A stretch of 6,934 bases of DNA from contig PCTP01000160.1 in NCBI GenBank assembly GCA_002770795.1, forward strand, positions 1-6,934. The letters run 5' to 3'. The translations under genes were made by a program, and so were the position numbers. Below are positions 4,481 through 6,934 of the stretch, in pieces. The notes under the pieces are model-generated. The model made no database searches. It was given only the letters and a program-made list of their open reading frames with translations, and was not told where the DNA came from. Origin of the DNA: Gammaproteobacteria bacterium CG22_combo_CG10-13_8_21_14_all_40_8. GTDB taxonomy: Bacteria > Pseudomonadota > Gammaproteobacteria > Enterobacterales > GCA-002770795. Each line of letters starts with the position of its first letter. Position 1 is the first letter of the stretch.

Positions 4481-6934
4481 CTAGTTATTTTCCATTTCAA
4501 TCCAGCTTAATCGCCCTGTACGGGAAGTCTCTCCTATATCAATAACTCGTTTCTCCACTGTTCCCACGTTGGTAGGGGTATATTGACCATCACCCAAAAA
4601 GCCAGAATCCATGGGAATATTATTAATAAGCTGCCCACTATAGGCAGAATCCGAATCATCAATCACACCGTCATTATTTGTGTCAAATACCGCATTTGTA
4701 GGTGTTAGACCATCCGCCAAATTAACCGACATTAGGAACCCTCGCCCTCCCGCTGAACAAGCCTCAGCCTCAGGAATTAAGGTATTAAAAAACACCGTAT
4801 CACTTCTCACATTCGGAGAAAGTACCACTCTCTCACCTGGATCTGCCGCTAGATTGAAGTCCATATACCAGCCATTTTGTGTCGTTCCCGAGCCATCCCA
4901 ATTTACCGCACTCCCCGTTGTTGTTCTAAAATTACCGGTATTAACAATGGTTCTAGATTCTAGTTTGGCTCTTAATAGTTCTTTATCCCCCTTATCCCAT
5001 ACCGCGTAAAAACTCTGAGTCTCAGTATTAGACAAATCTCCACCAACTAAATATTGTCCAGTACCGAACAGCACCAGTATATTGGGTTTATTGGTGTTAA
5101 TAGTAGCTACATTTGGATTGATCGCCAGCACAGGTGATGAGGTGATAGATTGTATATCGCCAGCACTATTTTTGGCTGTAAACAGTGGCTTTGGTGTGTT
5201 GCCTTGCTTATAGGCAACCGCCCACTGCGATGCATTGCTAGAACTCACATCAAAAACCCACATATTACCATTGACATCCCCAGCATAGACTCTATCTGCG
5301 ATACCATCCGCATTCAGATCGGCTAAAGCAGGTTGTGATAGTCCACCCGTTGCACCCGTATCTATCACCGTATAATCCGAGGTGGTCCAAGAACCATCTA
5401 TTCCTGCATCTACGTATACAATAAATAATTTAGTCCCAGTACCACCATAGCCATTACCAAAAACGACAGCCCACTGACCATTATTCATCAGCGCCACTAC
5501 AGGTTTGCCAGTGACATAGCCAAGAGATGCATCGTCACTATTGGTAAACTCCCATAACACCCTAGAAGAAGCATTGGCGCTGGTAAAATCAGCAGGATCT
5601 GTTACATCTAATGCATAAAAACCTCGTCCACCACCACGTAAGCTACCAATTAAGATGGTTTTCCAAGCACTATTAATATAAACATCTGCGGCAATGGGTG
5701 TACCGTCGACATAATTCTTATGGACATAACCGGGATCGGTTAAATAATGTAACCCTTCTGTCGCTGAACTACTGGAATATAATGCGTTAGGTACATAAGC
5801 AAAAACCTCGCTACCAGCAGTTTTTGTCGCAGTATCTGAGGTTAAAAAACCATGCAACATGCCATCATTTGCTCCCACATAAACCACGGGATCACGATCG
5901 GCTTTGCTGGCTTTAAAACTTGAATAAAACTTACCATCCACCCCAAAAGGTGCTTGGTCAGGATAACTCAGCTCAGGTTCTCCCACAAAAACGGGGCTGG
6001 AATGAACAATATCGCCCAAAACAGTGCTTCTAATTCGATAGGTTGAACCTTCAGAAGTCCGAACACCTCTTAAATAATCCAATCGAGCCGAGCCATTGCT
6101 ATCTGCGGTGCCTGAAGGACTGGTATTTAAATCTGCTTTTTGTGCCGTGGTTAAATTGGCCCAATCAAATAAAACACCATCAGAACCATTATAAGTCAGT
6201 ATATAACGATCCTGTGGAATTAATGCATCTAGCTTGCTCGAGGCAGTCCAAGCTGTACCCAATAAATCGCCTGTTGTGGCGTTTAAACGGGTAGCGGTTA
6301 ATTCTCCACTCCAATCAGAAGCATTAAAGCTTGCCGTCATAATCACACTACTACTTTTTAAAGTGGACGTATTAAAGGCCACACTGGATGCGCCGCCTTG
6401 GCTGGCCGAATCGAGAATTTCAGTCACCGCATTTTTTAATTCAGTTTTTAGGCTATCAGGTGAGGTTGCGCTAAACATTTCACCTCGACCATTGATGACT
6501 GCATGGTATAAATCATCCGCCTGAACAGCACCACTTTCTTGTAAGGGTTCCACCCAATTAGGTGTAGTCGCATAGGCATCGGCAACTGTGTGATGGGTAA
6601 CACCAAAAATATCACCTGTAGCATTCAGACCCACTGCATAGGTATTCATATGCAGTGAACTATTACAATCCAAAGATGGATCCACAGGAGATTGACTACA
6701 GGCTGAAGGGATTGGCGATAAATCATGGGTTAAATCTGGCCTTAAATTGGTATCATAATATTTCATAGCAATATCAGCTAAGGTATTACTATATTCATCT
6801 TTATAAGGCGTTACGCCAGAATAAGCATCCGACACATTATCCACATTACCCACAGCTGGACCATTGGAAAGATTATTTGCAAAACCATCGGTAAAAATCA
6901 ATGTATAATTCTTTTGACAGGCTTCCGTGATAAT
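4481..6934 (-). CDS. pilY1: Pilus tip adhesin/assembly factor PilY1 (C-terminal 817 residues, 5'-truncated by window edge)
   Basis: PilY1 is a secreted, tip-associated protein that promotes pilus extension and adhesion, with retraction tuned by calcium. The frame is open to the right edge (...ACQKNYTLIFTDG), so the gene starts outside; the TTG at 6901 is internal. The first visible residues, CQKNYTLIFTDG, are the end of the N-terminal von Willebrand A-like domain. The C-terminal beta-propeller follows: PVVYVGANDGMLHGF (near 5850-5890), the GGGRGFYALDVTDP strand (near 5595-5640), LGYVTGKPV, GNGYGGTG and TVFFNTLIPEAEAC near the end. A calcium site DLNADGIAD lies at 5294-5320 and a second DxNxDG loop, DTNNDGVID, at 4658-4684, matching in kind the two calcium sites described for Pseudomonas PilY1. 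There is no stop or frameshift. pilE and the DUF4124 gene follow on the same strand. PilY1 usually follows pilX, expected to the right. Confidence 0.93.
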   Translation of the reverse strand: MITEACQKNYTLIFTDGFANNLSNGPAVGNVDNVSDAYSGVTPYKDEYSNTLADIAMKYYDTNLRPDLTHDLSPIPSACSQSPVDPSLDCNSSLHMNTYAVGLNATGDIFGVTHHTVADAYATTPNWVEPLQESGAVQADDLYHAVINGRGEMFSATSPDSLKTELKNAVTEILDSASQGGASSVAFNTSTLKSSSVIMTASFNASDWSGELTATRLNATTGDLLGTAWTASSKLDALIPQDRYILTYNGSDGVLFDWANLTTAQKADLNTSPSGTADSNGSARLDYLRGVRTSEGSTYRIRSTVLGDIVHSSPVFVGEPELSYPDQAPFGVDGKFYSSFKASKADRDPVVYVGANDGMLHGFLTSDTATKTAGSEVFAYVPNALYSSSSATEGLHYLTDPGYVHKNYVDGTPIAADVYINSAWKTILIGSLRGGGRGFYALDVTDPADFTSANASSRVLWEFTNSDDASLGYVTGKPVVALMNNGQWAVVFGNGYGGTGTKLFIVYVDAGIDGSWTTSDYTVIDTGATGGLSQPALADLNADGIADRVYAGDVNGNMWVFDVSSSNASQWAVAYKQGNTPKPLFTAKNSAGDIQSITSSPVLAINPNVATINTNKPNILVLFGTGQYLVGGDLSNTETQSFYAVWDKGDKELLRAKLESRTIVNTGNFRTTTGSAVNWDGSGTTQNGWYMDFNLAADPGERVVLSPNVRSDTVFFNTLIPEAEACSAGGRGFLMSVNLADGLTPTNAVFDTNNDGVIDDSDSAYSGQLINNIPMDSGFLGDGQYTPTNVGTVEKRVIDIGETSRTGRLSWIEMENN

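Noticed and set aside
4680..6524. Three plus-strand open frames inside pilY1 (4680-5009, 6043-6294, 6234-6524)
   Set aside because: All lie opposite well-conserved PilY1 coding sequence, and their translations show no domain or signal.
6899..6901. TTG as the pilY1 start codon
   Set aside because: The same frame continues upstream to the window edge with conserved PilY1 residues (ACQKNYT), so this is an internal Leu codon.

Overview
The window (6,934 bp, AT-rich outside one insert) comes from a gammaproteobacterium. It carries part of a type IV pilus (Tfp) locus: the 3' part of pilS, complete pilR, a fimT/GspH-type minor pseudopilin, a small secreted DUF4124 protein, a PilE-type minor pilin and the 3' part of pilY1. 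The gammaproteobacterial assignment rests on protein sequence character (PilS/PilR, PilE and PilY1 of the Pseudomonas/Xanthomonas/Legionella kind). I cannot assign a genus. No wholly new system is evident. This is a recognisable pilus regulation and minor-pilin region with a few unusual details.

Layout. Positions 1-1179 (+) hold the C-terminal part of the sensor kinase PilS, running off the left edge. Positions 1255-2655 (+) hold PilR, its sigma-54 activator partner. Positions 2656-3061 have no gene. They contain a roughly 206-bp MITE-like element with 20-bp perfect terminal inverted repeats and about 53% G+C, next to a roughly 26% G+C stretch with three tandem copies of a 15-bp unit, and finally a very strong Shine-Dalgarno site. 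Positions 3062-3622 (+) hold the FimT-like pseudopilin. On the minus strand, converging on fimT with only 7 bp between stop codons, lies the operon pilY1 (4481-6934, truncated at the right edge) -> pilE (3999-4403) -> DUF4124 gene (3630-3953).

How the parts fit. PilS/PilR is the two-component system that senses pilin state at the inner membrane and activates sigma-54-dependent pilin transcription. PilE, PilY1 and FimT-type pseudopilins belong to the minor-pilin and tip machinery that primes pilus assembly and mediates adhesion or DNA binding. FimT here has the C-terminal GRxR motif linked to DNA uptake. FimT and PilY1 both carry DxNxDG calcium-loop-like motifs. The remaining minor pilins (pilV/W/X, fimU) would be expected upstream of pilY1, past the right edge. 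That is inference.
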